Assembly: GCA_045637505.1 (NCBI GenBank)
Contig: JAZTZO010000044.1
Span: 16,425 to 80,424, forward strand
Direction: 5' to 3'
DNA length: 64,000 nt
From: RGIG4079 sp045637505
GTDB taxonomy: Bacteria; Bacteroidota; Bacteroidia; Bacteroidales; Muribaculaceae
The position numbers and the translations under genes are program-made. Positions within the stretch are counted from its first letter, which is position 1, and each line of letters opens with the position of its first letter. Below the pieces are notes generated by a model. It did no database searches, was not told the origin of the DNA, and saw only the letters and a program-made list of their open reading frames with translations. This document shows positions 53,845 to 62,859 of this stretch, one piece after another.

Positions 53845-56100
53845 TTACTTCACAACAACTTTAGTTGTATATTTAGCTCCATCGGCTTCTACAGCAAGAA
53901 CATATACACCGCTTGCAATCGACGAAGCATCAACTACAGCAGTCTCACCTTGGGCTGAAACATTAACAACCGCTTGTCCAGCAATGCTATAAAGAACTGC
54001 ATTTACTGATGTTGCACCAATATAAGTTACTTCATATTGATTTTGAGCAATTGTCGAAACAAATACATTTTTATCAGCAACTACATCTTCAACCCCTGCT
54101 CCATATTCAACGGCTTTTTTTACAGCATCCAATACATTAATTTTACCTGCGCCCCATTGAATTGGGATTTTTGCTTTATTTACTTTGTCATCTTTTGTTG
54201 CTGTTTCAATCAATATATCACGCACTTCGGCGCTAGTCAAATCGGGGTTTGCTTGCAACATTAGCGCAACAGTTCCCGCAGCAAAAGGACTTGCCATTGA
54301 TGTACCCTGCATGTAATCATAATAATAATCTTTTTTGTTATACATGGTTTTTCCTACCAACATAAACTCATTTTCATAGACTCCTTGCTGAAGTGCCAAT
54401 GTCATGTAATATGGACTCATTGACGATACAACAACCTCTCCAGGAGCTGCGAAATGAGGCAATTGGCGACCATCAACAAGTGTAGCATAACTTGAAAATT
54501 CAGCAATATCATCAACTGCAAAATATTGAGCAAAATTATACATATAACCATTTACACGCACTGGGCATGAGTTACGAGTTGAATAAGCTCCAACTGAAAT
54601 TACATTTTTACAACATGATACATCGGTAATTGAGCCATCACCGCCTCCTGCAATCCAACCTGGGATATTATTAGAAGCTAAAGTTGTATATTGAGAAGTA
54701 CAATATACATCGATACGTTGTCCGGCATTACCTTCAACCATTAGCCCAAATACAACATTCCCTTTAGGATTTGTTACGGTATTTAGCAATAAATAATATT
54801 GCATGCTCATTGTATAACGATTATTGTATGCATCTACTTTTGAACCATATCCTACCCAACTATTATTATATGCTTCGTCAAAGAAAGCAGATGTTACATC
54901 TCCAGCATCAGCGGCATTTGTTGTTGAAACATATTGTAACTTGCCATTAGTACTTGATGATATTGTAGGCAATTTATATACCAAAGCCATTGTTGTGAGG
55001 TCATAAAGCACTGGTGTCACTTTAAACTCTTGATTTGTATTGCTCCACACTTCAATTGTACCAGTTTGACCTTGAGCTGTCAATGGCATTAAGAATGTAT
55101 TAACATTTTTATCGGCTTCTGTACAGGTTTTTGTAATAGCAATACCCATATCAGCTTCATTACCAGCAGCCACACACACTACTGCTCTCTCGGCCAACTT
55201 ATCCATATATTGGCTAAACAAATCAGTTCCGTCATGAGGACCATTGCTACTACCCATTGAAAGGTTTACAACACATGGTTGATCATTCTCTTCGGCATAC
55301 CCAATTATTTCTTCAAAGCCTAAAAGAATATTACTATCGTAAGCACTGTTACCCAAACCCACCAACAAGATATCGGCTTCACTTGCTACACCATAATAGT
55401 TGATGGTATCGGCTAAATTTTTATAGCTACCAGCCATAATTCCTGAAACATGTGTACCATGCGTTGCAGTTGATACATCGGTAGTAAATTGTTTCAATTT
55501 GTCTTCTGTGTTATATGCAGTCACACTACCATTTTGTCCGGCAATAGTCCATGCCGATTTTACACGTGAACTGCCATCGGTATTCATAAAATTAGGGTGA
55601 TTTGCAGTAACACCTACATCGACAATACCTGCTACCACACCTTTACCTTTATAGGCTTGTGTCAATTGGCCTAATGGACGATGAACAGTGTTTACACCTG
55701 TTTTTGCACGAGCTTGATCCATTTTTGACTTGGTCATTTTAGGCATTGACAAAGTCTTAATAGATTTCAAATTTGAGAATTCTATTACTTTATCATAATC
55801 AACCTCTACAAGCGCAAGATTATCAATTTTAGAACGAATAATAGCTCCAGTTGCTTCCAATTCAGCGATATCAGCATCTTCTTCCAAGTCAACAAGCACT
55901 ACAATGCGCTCTACATCTTTACCAAATGGTTGAAGGGTGTGATTTTCTTCTTTATCGTTTGTTAATAGAGCCTTATCGCCCAATTTTTCAATAAAGGCTT
56001 GCTGTTTAATCAAACCTTGACCAACCAAATCAATTTTATTTTGAGCAGAGGTCAACATTGCAACACCAGCCAAAATAACGCTTAAGTAAATTTTCTTCAT
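53845..56100 (-). CDS. Secreted S8 subtilisin-like peptidase with T9SS-type tail, paralogue
   Basis: A 751-residue S8 protease with signal peptide (TSAQ) and propeptide-like region. The triad is Asp161 in GIVDVGVTANHP (DVG instead of the usual DTG), His214 in HGTHVSG, and Ser601 in GTSMASPFAAG. The C-terminal 75 residues again look like a type IX sorting domain (AVLYSIAGQAVVN, SSIASGVYVLAV, ending TTKVVVK). It shares overall layout with the gene at 51576, so the pair arose by tandem duplication and has diverged widely. Confidence 0.93.
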   Translation of the reverse strand: MKKIYLSVILAGVAMLTSAQNKIDLVGQGLIKQQAFIEKLGDKALLTNDKEENHTLQPFGKDVERIVVLVDLEEDADIAELEATGAIIRSKIDNLALVEVDYDKVIEFSNLKSIKTLSMPKMTKSKMDQARAKTGVNTVHRPLGQLTQAYKGKGVVAGIVDVGVTANHPNFMNTDGSSRVKSAWTIAGQNGSVTAYNTEDKLKQFTTDVSTATHGTHVSGIMAGSYKNLADTINYYGVASEADILLVGLGNSAYDSNILLGFEEIIGYAEENDQPCVVNLSMGSSNGPHDGTDLFSQYMDKLAERAVVCVAAGNEADMGIAITKTCTEADKNVNTFLMPLTAQGQTGTIEVWSNTNQEFKVTPVLYDLTTMALVYKLPTISSSTNGKLQYVSTTNAADAGDVTSAFFDEAYNNSWVGYGSKVDAYNNRYTMSMQYYLLLNTVTNPKGNVVFGLMVEGNAGQRIDVYCTSQYTTLASNNIPGWIAGGGDGSITDVSCCKNVISVGAYSTRNSCPVRVNGYMYNFAQYFAVDDIAEFSSYATLVDGRQLPHFAAPGEVVVSSMSPYYMTLALQQGVYENEFMLVGKTMYNKKDYYYDYMQGTSMASPFAAGTVALMLQANPDLTSAEVRDILIETATKDDKVNKAKIPIQWGAGKINVLDAVKKAVEYGAGVEDVVADKNVFVSTIAQNQYEVTYIGATSVNAVLYSIAGQAVVNVSAQGETAVVDASSIASGVYVLAVEADGAKYTTKVVVK

Positions 56101-56132
56101 ATAATATTGATTTTAAATTATTTTCTAATCTG

Positions 56133-56140
56133 CAAAAATA
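56133..56140 (-). promoter_or_regulatory. -7 box of the upstream subtilase
   Basis: TATTTTTG on the minus strand, 32 bases before the ATG at 56100. Confidence 0.45.
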
Positions 56141-56283
56141 AGTATTTTTATCCAATTTATCAGCCTATTTATCGTTAAATTTATACATCTCATCTCCACC
56201 ACATAATTTATATGAGACAAAAAGAGTCTTTTTTAATTATTAAAAACCTTTCATTATAATTTGACTTTTATTCTTTTTTTTGC

Positions 56284-56291
56284 GAAATTTG
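56284..56291 (+). promoter_or_regulatory. Possible -7 box of the MerR gene
   Basis: GAAATTTG matches TAnnTTTG at all but the first base. It lies in the first codons of the longer open frame (from 56280), arguing for a start at or after 56304. Confidence 0.4.
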
Positions 56292-56303
56292 CAATATCAA
56301 CCA

Positions 56304-56654
56304 ATGTTTAATTTTATGAACAACGATTTCAATAAAAAATATTATAAAATAAAAGAGGTTGCCGAGGTGTTAAATATTCCAGCATCAACATTGCGTTATT
56401 GGGAAAATCAATTTACCATCATCAAGCCCAAGCGCAATCAGCATGGCACCCGATTATACACCCCAGCCGACATAGAAACCATAAGAATGGTGTATTACCT
56501 TGTAAAAGAGAAAGGGCTAAAACTCGATGCAGCACAAGAACAAATAAAACACAACCATTCAAATGTCTCTCAACGACACAAAACCATTGAACGATTAAAA
56601 AAAGTGCGTTCCGAACTAAAAGCGATGCTCGATGCCCTTCATTCATTAAGATAA
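56304..56654 (+). CDS. MerR family transcriptional regulator
   Basis: A 116-residue DNA-binding protein with a MerR helix-turn-helix: YYKIKEVAEVLNIPASTLRYWENQF, the wing KRNQHGTRLYTPADIETI, and a dimerisation helix rich in Lys, Gln and Arg. There is no C-terminal effector domain, so it resembles the short MerR proteins widespread in Bacteroidota. ATG at 56304 or at 56316 are both possible starts. Confidence 0.9.
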   Translation: MFNFMNNDFNKKYYKIKEVAEVLNIPASTLRYWENQFTIIKPKRNQHGTRLYTPADIETIRMVYYLVKEKGLKLDAAQEQIKHNHSNVSQRHKTIERLKKVRSELKAMLDALHSLR

Positions 56655-56684
56655 CAAATAATTTTCTTATTATAATAAACAAAT

Positions 56685-56718
56685 ATGGCAACCATTAAAA
56701 TGGCTGCCATATTTTATT
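56685..56718. terminator. Bidirectional terminator between merR and the MFS gene
   Basis: Imperfect inverted repeat AAATATGGCAACCAT / ATGGCTGCCATATTT with a short AT loop, followed by TATTTT, between convergent genes. Confidence 0.8.
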
Positions 56719-56736
56719 TTAGTTGATTATCAATGT

Positions 56737-58392
56737 TTATTCTTTAATATTTGGTTCTTCAAGACCAAGTTGTTTCACTTTATCCACTCGTTTCAAAATC
56801 AATCCTATAATCAACGCTGCGACACCCAATGAGGCCAACATTATGAGTGGTGCGGTATAATCGTACATTGTTGCAGCTTGCTCGGGCAAAATAGTACCAT
56901 TAGCCAAACCTTCAGTAATATCGGGATTAGTTTTATCTAAAACTTTACCAATTAACAATGGGAACAACCACAAACCAATGTTTTGAATCCAGAAGATCAA
57001 TGCATATGCGCTACCAATAATCTTTTGATCAACCAATTTAGGCACACTTGGCCACAATGAAGCAGGCACCAAAGAGAAACTTGCGCCTAACACAAGGATA
57101 GTAACATATGCTACAATAAATCCGCTGATAGAACTACCTTTAAACATTGGCAACACAAATGCAAATGTCAAGTGGCACACAATAAGTAATATTGCTCCTA
57201 ATATCAACATTGTTGCAGCTTTTCCCTTGTGGTCAACATAATTACCCAAGATAGGTGTAATACCTACAGCCAACAATGGGAACACAGCAAAAACTGTTTC
57301 GGCACTTTGACGCATATAACCCATATAGCAGAACACTATCAAGGCAATAATAGCCACGCCCAACATTGAGAATTTTAATGATTTATTTTTAGCAAAATTA
57401 CTAACAAATGCGCCTGCTGCTACTATCAACATAATAAAATATTGAACTATAGTAACTTGTTCTGATGCCCAGAACGAACCTTGTTCAACACCTGTAAACG
57501 ACAAATTACATTGCAACATATTCACAGCATATTTTTGGAATGGGAATATTGCCGAATAATACAATACGCACAACATTGCAACCAACCAAAAGCCTCCACT
57601 GCTCAAGATTTTGCTAATATCTCTAACTTCAAATGGCTCTTTCTCTTCAGCCTCACCCGATTGTGCATCTAATTTCTTATCCATAAAGAAATACACAATA
57701 AACATTATGAGAGCAATCATCAAGAGAACAACACCAAATGCTACCGAACGAGACACATCAATATCACCTCCTAATCGAGCAAAGAATGGAGAGAATATCA
57801 TACATGTAGCGACACCCAAACGAGCAAGCGCCATTTCTGACCCCATTGCAAGTGCCATTTCGCGTCCCTTAAACCATTTTACGATACCCCGACTCACTGT
57901 GATACCCGCCATTTCAACACCACAACCAAATATCATGAAGCCAATGGCAGCAAATTTAGCAGAGGCTGGCATACCTTCATAAAATGGCGAAATACCCAAT
58001 TCATCAAATCCCGGTATATAATTTAAGTTATTATTAAACCAAGTTTCGAGACCACTTCCGATAAACATGTCGGTAACTGCATACCAATTTATCACTGCAC
58101 CGATTAACATCACTGCACCCGACAATAATGCGGTAAACCGCACACCCATCTTATCGAGAATAATACCTGCAAAAATCAAGAAGAATACAAACACATTCAA
58201 GAATGTCTCTGACCCTTGCATTGTTCCAAACGCAGTCGAATCCCATCCACGAGTAGATTGCATCAAATCTTTAATTGGCGACAAAATATCCATAAAGACA
58301 TAGCTAAAAAACATAGCCATCGCCAACAGCAACAATGCCGACCATCTAATCCAAGCTTTGTCGCTCAATAATTGTTGTTTTTTTTCTGTCAT
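56737..58392 (-). CDS. Major facilitator superfamily transporter
   Basis: A 551-residue carrier with 12 hydrophobic helices and the MFS motif A-like loop GIILDKMGVRFTALLSGAVM after helix 2. A long loop between helices 3 and 4 (LETWFNNNLNYIPGFDELG) and a cytoplasmic loop with EAEEKEPFEVRDI are distinctive. The layout resembles the MFSD1-like group, some of which carry peptides, but the substrate is unknown. A strong -7 box (58430-58437) precedes it. Confidence 0.9.
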   Translation of the reverse strand: MTEKKQQLLSDKAWIRWSALLLLAMAMFFSYVFMDILSPIKDLMQSTRGWDSTAFGTMQGSETFLNVFVFFLIFAGIILDKMGVRFTALLSGAVMLIGAVINWYAVTDMFIGSGLETWFNNNLNYIPGFDELGISPFYEGMPASAKFAAIGFMIFGCGVEMAGITVSRGIVKWFKGREMALAMGSEMALARLGVATCMIFSPFFARLGGDIDVSRSVAFGVVLLMIALIMFIVYFFMDKKLDAQSGEAEEKEPFEVRDISKILSSGGFWLVAMLCVLYYSAIFPFQKYAVNMLQCNLSFTGVEQGSFWASEQVTIVQYFIMLIVAAGAFVSNFAKNKSLKFSMLGVAIIALIVFCYMGYMRQSAETVFAVFPLLAVGITPILGNYVDHKGKAATMLILGAILLIVCHLTFAFVLPMFKGSSISGFIVAYVTILVLGASFSLVPASLWPSVPKLVDQKIIGSAYALIFWIQNIGLWLFPLLIGKVLDKTNPDITEGLANGTILPEQAATMYDYTAPLIMLASLGVAALIIGLILKRVDKVKQLGLEEPNIKE

Positions 58393-58429
58393 TTTTGTTA
58401 ATATGATTGATTTATATTTATTTTCACGA

Positions 58430-58437
58430 CAAAGTTA
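58430..58437 (-). promoter_or_regulatory. -7 box of the MFS gene
   Basis: TAACTTTG on the minus strand, 37 bases before the MFS ATG. Confidence 0.6.
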
Positions 58438-58517
58438 ATCAAAAGCATCGTTGAATAAAAATTAATTTGCTATATTCGCAACCAAATTCACTTTATTATT
58501 TATAATATCAACAAATT

Positions 58518-59654
58518 ATGCCAAATAGTCAACCATATACATTTGATCGAGTTGTAAGAATAATTATTGCAATCGTAATTATCGGCTCAATACTATGGTT
58601 AGTAAATACCCTTTCCAATGTATTACTACCTTTTTGTATTGCTTGCCTTGTGGCATACATATTGGAGCCGATGGTTCAATTCAACAAAAAATTATTTCGC
58701 TTAAAAGGTAGATTTTGGGCAATAACCCTCACCCTCCTCGAAAGTCTGTCAATTATTATTGCCCTTGGCTATATCTTTATTCCCAAAATCATCACAGAGA
58801 CTCAAGACATTGCAATAATGTTTAAAGAGTATGCCAAGACTAATGCCAACATTGAATATCTACCCGAAGAATTCCATGTATTTATACGCAACGCCATTGA
58901 TTTTGAAGGAATTTCAAAGTTTATAACTCAACAAAATATTGAAAAAATATTAAATGCAACATTCTCCTTCCTATCGGGTGGTGTTGATTTCGTGATGGGG
59001 TTAGTCGGGTGGTTTATCGTAATCCTCTATATCATATTCATAATGCTTGATTATGAGAAATTAATGAAGGGATTTAAACGAATGGTTCCTCCTAAATATC
59101 GCCATATCACCTTCAGTATTGGTCACGATATAAAAACAAGCATGAACCTATATTTTCGTGGACAATCATTAGTTGCATTTTCGGTTGGGATATTGTTCAG
59201 CATAGGATTTTTAATCATTGGATTACCATTGGCCGTTGTGCTTGGTCTTTTCATTGGATTGCTCAATATGGTGCCCTATCTTCAATTTATATCATTCTTC
59301 CCAGCCACATTGCTATGCTTGGTGTATTCGGTTGATTTGGGATGCGATTTTTGGAGCATATGGTGGCAATGTATGGCCGTTTATGTAATAGTTCAAGTGA
59401 TACAAGATCTCTTTTTGGTGCCTAAAATTATGGGTAAGACTATGGGGCTAAATCCAGCGATTATACTGCTTTCTCTATCAATTTGGGGTTCATTATTTGG
59501 ATTTATAGGATTGATCATTGCCCTACCATTAACAACATTAGTCCTATCATACTATAATAGGTATATTCTTGAAAAGGACTTTAAAGGCAAATCTAAAAGA
59601 CGAAATAAAAAAGCAACACAATCAACTGTTGTCAATCCTCTAAACAAAGATTAG
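58518..59654 (+). CDS. AI-2E family transporter (PerM-like)
   Basis: A 378-residue membrane protein of the AI-2E/PerM family with about eight helices. Seen are VLLPFCIACLVAYILEPMV near the N-terminus, the conserved GHDIKTSMNLYFRGQSLVA before helix 4 and GLNPAIILLSLSIWGSLFGFIG. Despite the family name, most members have unproven substrates. Its last 23 bases overlap the DUF2007 gene on the other strand. Confidence 0.92.
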   Translation: MPNSQPYTFDRVVRIIIAIVIIGSILWLVNTLSNVLLPFCIACLVAYILEPMVQFNKKLFRLKGRFWAITLTLLESLSIIIALGYIFIPKIITETQDIAIMFKEYAKTNANIEYLPEEFHVFIRNAIDFEGISKFITQQNIEKILNATFSFLSGGVDFVMGLVGWFIVILYIIFIMLDYEKLMKGFKRMVPPKYRHITFSIGHDIKTSMNLYFRGQSLVAFSVGILFSIGFLIIGLPLAVVLGLFIGLLNMVPYLQFISFFPATLLCLVYSVDLGCDFWSIWWQCMAVYVIVQVIQDLFLVPKIMGKTMGLNPAIILLSLSIWGSLFGFIGLIIALPLTTLVLSYYNRYILEKDFKGKSKRRNKKATQSTVVNPLNKD

Positions 59655-59874
59655 TTTCATTGTCCAACAACTGTTCGGCAAGTTCGGCATCCTCACTACG
59701 CACAAGCAACTTGATTGCACCAAAAGATGTGTATGACAACGGATATATGCTCGACATAATTTCGTTGTTGATAATGCATGGAACACCATTAGTTTCAAGC
59801 ACACCTTTTGCGATATGGGCTTCAACATCGTTCCAATATTCACGAAGCACAACAAGTTTTGATTGATTTCCCAT
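59632..59874 (-). CDS. DUF2007 family small protein
   Basis: An 80-residue protein: VVLREYWNDVEAHIAKGVLETNGVPCII, NEIMSS, and LLVRSEDAELAEQLL. This is the DUF2007 fold (putative signal-transducing domain), a ferredoxin-like unit. It converges with and overlaps the AI-2E gene by 23 bases, and follows mltG by 23 bases on the same strand, so it is probably the second gene of that operon. Confidence 0.85.
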   Translation of the reverse strand: MGNQSKLVVLREYWNDVEAHIAKGVLETNGVPCIINNEIMSSIYPLSYTSFGAIKLLVRSEDAELAEQLLDNETNLCLED

Positions 59875-59897
59875 AATTTCTTTCTGGTTATTATATA

Positions 59898-60920
59898 TTA
59901 CTTAATCTTTCGGCGATTCAACTCTTGTTGATAACGACGAGCATTGGCTTGATGTGTTTCATAATCAACTGCAAAATTATGATAACCCGAGAAATCTTCT
60001 TTTGCACACATGTAAATATATTCGTGCTCGGGTGCATTTAGAACAGCTTCAAGCGTATTCTTTGACACTATACGAATGGGACCTGGAGGAAGCCCAGCAT
60101 TTTGATATGTATTATATGGCGATTCTACTTTTAAGTGGTTTTGATTAATGCGACGCAATGAGAAATCTCCTATAGCAAACTTTACCGTAGGATCGGCTTG
60201 CAACTTCATTCCCTTCTTAACACGATTCAAATATAATCGCGCCACCTTTGGTCTCTCATCGGCTTTGTTAGTTTCCTCCTCCACTATTGACGCAATGGTT
60301 GACACCTCTAACGGAGATATTCCCATTGATTTTGCTTTAGAGATATTTTCATCACTCCAATACTTATCATAATACTTAAGCAATCGCTCAACTACCAAAG
60401 TAGGCTTTGCATTCCAATAAAACTCATAACTATCGGGGAAAAACACCGCAGGAAACTCCTCTTTCTTAAATCCTTTTTGAGATAATACCGAGTCGCATGC
60501 AGCAAGAAATTCAGCCTCATTAAATTGCATATTTTTCGACACACGGTTAGCCAATTGCTCCATTGTTCGCACATTATTAAAGATTACCTTTACTGGAGTT
60601 TGGTGATTTTCTGAAATATCTTTACTAATTTTCCATGCCGAAGATCCACTCTTTATTTTATAAGCACCTTGATTATTTGCGATATAATCATCACGCAATG
60701 ACCATAATTGATATACCTTTGCACCAAAATCATCTCCAAGTTTTGACATCAAAGAGTCTTTAAGTTGCGACTCACTACAATTCTTGTCAATATATATCCA
60801 TTGGTCATCACCTTCATACTTTTCACACAAATACACATATGCAATTATCGCCCCTATAACAAGTATTATAAATGATATGAATAAGTATATTAACCCTTTT
60901 GATACTTTCTTAACAGCCAT
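59898..60920 (-). CDS. mltG: Endolytic murein transglycosylase MltG
   Basis: A 340-residue YceG-like enzyme with one N-terminal membrane helix (about 9-31) and an outer domain that cuts nascent peptidoglycan. Conserved motifs are ASIVEEETNKADERPKVARLYLNR (catalytic Glu), MKLQADPTVKFAIGD, SPYNTYQNAGLPPGPI and the C-terminal YHNFAVDYETHQANARRYQQELNRR. The stop is followed by the DUF2007 gene. Confidence 0.97.
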   Translation of the reverse strand: MAVKKVSKGLIYLFISFIILVIGAIIAYVYLCEKYEGDDQWIYIDKNCSESQLKDSLMSKLGDDFGAKVYQLWSLRDDYIANNQGAYKIKSGSSAWKISKDISENHQTPVKVIFNNVRTMEQLANRVSKNMQFNEAEFLAACDSVLSQKGFKKEEFPAVFFPDSYEFYWNAKPTLVVERLLKYYDKYWSDENISKAKSMGISPLEVSTIASIVEEETNKADERPKVARLYLNRVKKGMKLQADPTVKFAIGDFSLRRINQNHLKVESPYNTYQNAGLPPGPIRIVSKNTLEAVLNAPEHEYIYMCAKEDFSGYHNFAVDYETHQANARRYQQELNRRKIK

Positions 60921-61065
60921 TATTGTATATAATTTATTTTATATAGATTTAATTAAAAACACCCACAAATTTAATCAGTAAAATTGAAAATAAAAAATTT
61001 ACATCCATAAAAGACTAATATTCACACCATTAAAAAATGCTACTAAAAATATCCTTAAAAATTGC

Positions 61066-61095
61066 TTGCAAATTAAATTATTTTATCTAACTTTG
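61066..61095 (+). promoter_or_regulatory. tRNA-Ser promoter (-33 TTGC, -7 TAACTTTG)
   Basis: TTGC at 61066-61069 and TAACTTTG at 61088-61095 are 18 bases apart; the mature tRNA begins 38 bases further, leaving a 5' leader to be removed. Confidence 0.7.
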
Positions 61096-61133
61096 CATTG
61101 CTTTTCTGAAAAATCAGTAACGCATAACCTCAT

Positions 61134-61220
61134 GGAGAGGTGGGTGAGTGGCTGAAACCAACAGTTTGCTAAACTGTCGTAGGAGTAATCCTACCACGAG
61201 TTCGAATCTCGTCCTCTCCG
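61134..61220 (+). tRNA. tRNA-Ser (anticodon GCT)
   Basis: An 87-base class II tRNA. The acceptor arms GGAGAGG / CCTCTCC pair and the anticodon arm ACAGTTTGCTAAACTGT holds GCT in its loop (reads AGC and AGU). A long variable arm (CGTAGGAGTAATCCTACCACG) is followed by the T loop GTTCGAATC. The discriminator base is G and CCA is not encoded. The anticodon and long variable arm identify it as serine. Confidence 0.97.
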
Positions 61221-61223
61221 CTC

Positions 61224-61258
61224 AAGAGCTTGAAAGTTTAAACTTTCAAGCTCTTTTG
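61224..61258 (+). terminator. Perfect palindrome terminator of tRNA-Ser
   Basis: AAGAGCTTGAAAGTTT / AAACTTTCAAGCTCTT, a perfect 16-bp inverted repeat with no spacer, followed by TTTT. It starts 3 bases after the tRNA. Confidence 0.9.
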
Positions 61259-61383
61259 TTATACCTTAGATTCTTCTGCTTCTTGAATGTTAACATGCAT
61301 ATTAACGGTTGTATCTTGCCGTGTAACCAAATCTTTGTAATTTAACTATCCAAAGATACCCCCTCCGCACCACCCCCAAAAAG

Positions 61384-61416
61384 ACGAACGCAGTCTTTAT
61401 TAAGATTGCGTTCGTT
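61384..61416 (-). terminator. Terminator of the small membrane protein gene
   Basis: Stem ACGAACGCA / TGCGTTCGT with extra pairing inside (GTCTT / AAGAT), followed on the minus strand by CTTTTTGG. It lies 34 bases beyond the stop. Confidence 0.8.
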
Positions 61417-61449
61417 ATTGTGTAAAAAAATTATGTCAATACTTTTAAT

Positions 61450-61668
61450 TTAACTCTTTTCGACTTCTTTCTTTTTGAATCGTGATTTTATTGCTATATA
61501 GCTTTGTCTAATAGTACAAGAAACAAGTCCAATACACATAACTACTGCTATTGGCACCCAGATGTATTCTACTATTATTGCTAAAAGCCCAAGGATTGCA
61601 CAACCTACAATTATAGCTATTGCAAGTACAAATACTACAAAATCTCCTAATGGTCCAAAATTAAACAT
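61450..61668 (-). CDS. Small membrane protein, 72 aa, unknown function
   Basis: A 72-residue protein with two hydrophobic helices (about 9-32 and 34-52) and a basic C-terminal tail ending FKKKEVEKS. No family was recognised. It has a terminator of its own and stands between the tRNA and the DUF2582 gene on the minus strand. The reading frame starts with MFNFGPLGDF. Confidence 0.7.
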   Translation of the reverse strand: MFNFGPLGDFVVFVLAIAIIVGCAILGLLAIIVEYIWVPIAVVMCIGLVSCTIRQSYIAIKSRFKKKEVEKS

Positions 61669-61891
61669 CGTTGTAATATTTATGGTTAGTATCTTTTTTA
61701 TTGCTTATGCTAATATAGTAAATACTTTTGACTTTTACAAATTTTATAAGGAAAAAGTTCAAAAATTATCCATTATGACCAATAAATTACACTTTTCTTC
61801 TCCATAGTTCAATATTTCAGCCATATATTACTCCAATTATCCCTACGCATTGCATTTATAAAGAATCCCCTATAGACATTTCATCAAAATC

Positions 61892-61926
61892 AAATGGGGA
61901 GGCATCCACTGGATACCTCCCCATTC
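61892..61926 (-). terminator. Terminator of the DUF2582 gene
   Basis: Long stem AATGGGGAGG.ATCC / GGAT.CCTCCCCATT with loop AGT (minus strand), followed by TGATTTTGAT. It lies 21 bases past the stop. Confidence 0.85.
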
Positions 61927-61947
61927 TATAAAGAAATTAGAAGTTTC

Positions 61948-62157
61948 TTATTTCACGAGTGAAAGATAAAGTTCTTTTTCTTCAGCATTTTCAACAATGT
62001 TTAGTTTGCCTTCGCGAGCCAACCAACCCATTGCTGCATAAAGTTCTTTTTCTTTCAATTTAGTAGCTTTTTTAACTTGTTTAAAACCTAAAGTTTCAAC
62101 TTCGTTAAGGGCGTTCCAGATAAGACCTGCCCATGTACCGATTTTTTCTGTGTTCAT
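61948..62157 (-). CDS. Winged helix-turn-helix protein, DUF2582 family
   Basis: A 69-residue protein with the pattern IGTWAGLIWNAL, FKQVKKATKLKEKELYAAMGWLAREGKLN and LYLSLVK, which is the DUF2582 winged-helix family of Bacteroidota. The ATG at 62157 is chosen because the preceding frame crosses the -7 box at 62211-62218. Regulatory role and target are unknown. Confidence 0.88.
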   Translation of the reverse strand: MNTEKIGTWAGLIWNALNEVETLGFKQVKKATKLKEKELYAAMGWLAREGKLNIVENAEEKELYLSLVK

Positions 62158-62210
62158 TTTTTTTCGTTTTGTTAAACCTAAAATATTAATATTCAAATCT
62201 TTTTCAAGTG

Positions 62211-62218
62211 CAAAGTTA
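62211..62218 (-). promoter_or_regulatory. -7 box of the DUF2582 gene
   Basis: TAACTTTG on the minus strand, 53 bases before the ATG, giving a long AT-rich leader. Confidence 0.55.
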
Positions 62219-62368
62219 CAAAAAATAACTGAAACACACACACTTTTTCATCTATTTTTTCATCCTCAAAGAACATTAACCACTATAACACAGGCATTTA
62301 TAGCGCATCTACATCATTATATTACTCATATTTTTCGCCCGAGGCAATAATAATTGTATTATTTTGTA

Positions 62369-62376
62369 TATTTTTG
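62369..62376 (+). promoter_or_regulatory. -7 box of yjbQ
   Basis: TATTTTTG, 21 bases before the ATG at 62398. It lies across the first codons of a longer frame from 62374, so that frame is not used. Confidence 0.5.
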
Positions 62377-62397
62377 CAAATAATAAATACATCGTTT

Positions 62398-62811
62398 ATG
62401 ATTTCTCAATTTGAAATAACACTTGCTGCACGCCCACGAGGGGCCCACTTAATTACCGCTGAAATTGAGCGACAACTTCCCTCACTTCCTAAATTGGGGC
62501 TTCTTAATATATTTATAAAGCATACATCGGCTGCCCTAACTATTAATGAGAATGCCGACCCTGATGTAAGGATAGATTTAAACGCGATACTTGACCACCT
62601 TGTTAGAGAACGCGAGTCGTATTATAAACACACTTATGAGGGCGATGATGATATGCCAGCTCACGCAAAAACCACACTGGTTGGCGAGTCAATCACTATA
62701 CCAATTACCAACCATAGGTTAAACCTTGGCACATGGCAAGGAATATATCTTATGGAATTTCGTAATTATGGAGGCAACCGAAAGATAGTATGTACTATTA
62801 TTGGCGAATAA
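62398..62811 (+). CDS. yjbQ: YjbQ family protein (secondary thiamine-phosphate synthase-like)
   Basis: A 137-residue YjbQ/UPF0047 protein with the motifs GLLNIFIKHTSAALTINENADPDVR and DDMPAHAKTTLVG, HRLNLGTWQGIYLMEFRN. In E. coli YjbQ has weak thiamine-phosphate synthase activity; the physiological role is uncertain. Start ATG at 62398 fits both the family N-terminus and the promoter. It lies 48 bases before rsgA. Confidence 0.93.
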   Translation: MISQFEITLAARPRGAHLITAEIERQLPSLPKLGLLNIFIKHTSAALTINENADPDVRIDLNAILDHLVRERESYYKHTYEGDDDMPAHAKTTLVGESITIPITNHRLNLGTWQGIYLMEFRNYGGNRKIVCTIIGE

Positions 62812-62822
62812 TCATAAAAATG

Positions 62823-62830
62823 AGTAACTT
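62823..62830 (+). promoter_or_regulatory. -7 box of rsgA
   Basis: TAACTTTA, one base off the TAnnTTTG consensus, 29 bases before the ATG at 62860. Confidence 0.45.
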
Positions 62831-62859
62831 TACATCGTAATTACAATTATTTAAAATTA

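Noticed and set aside
61261..61383. Region after the tRNA considered for a second tRNA or integrated element
   Set aside because: No cloverleaf, T-loop consensus or direct repeat of the tRNA 3' end was found, so there is no sign of an integration site.
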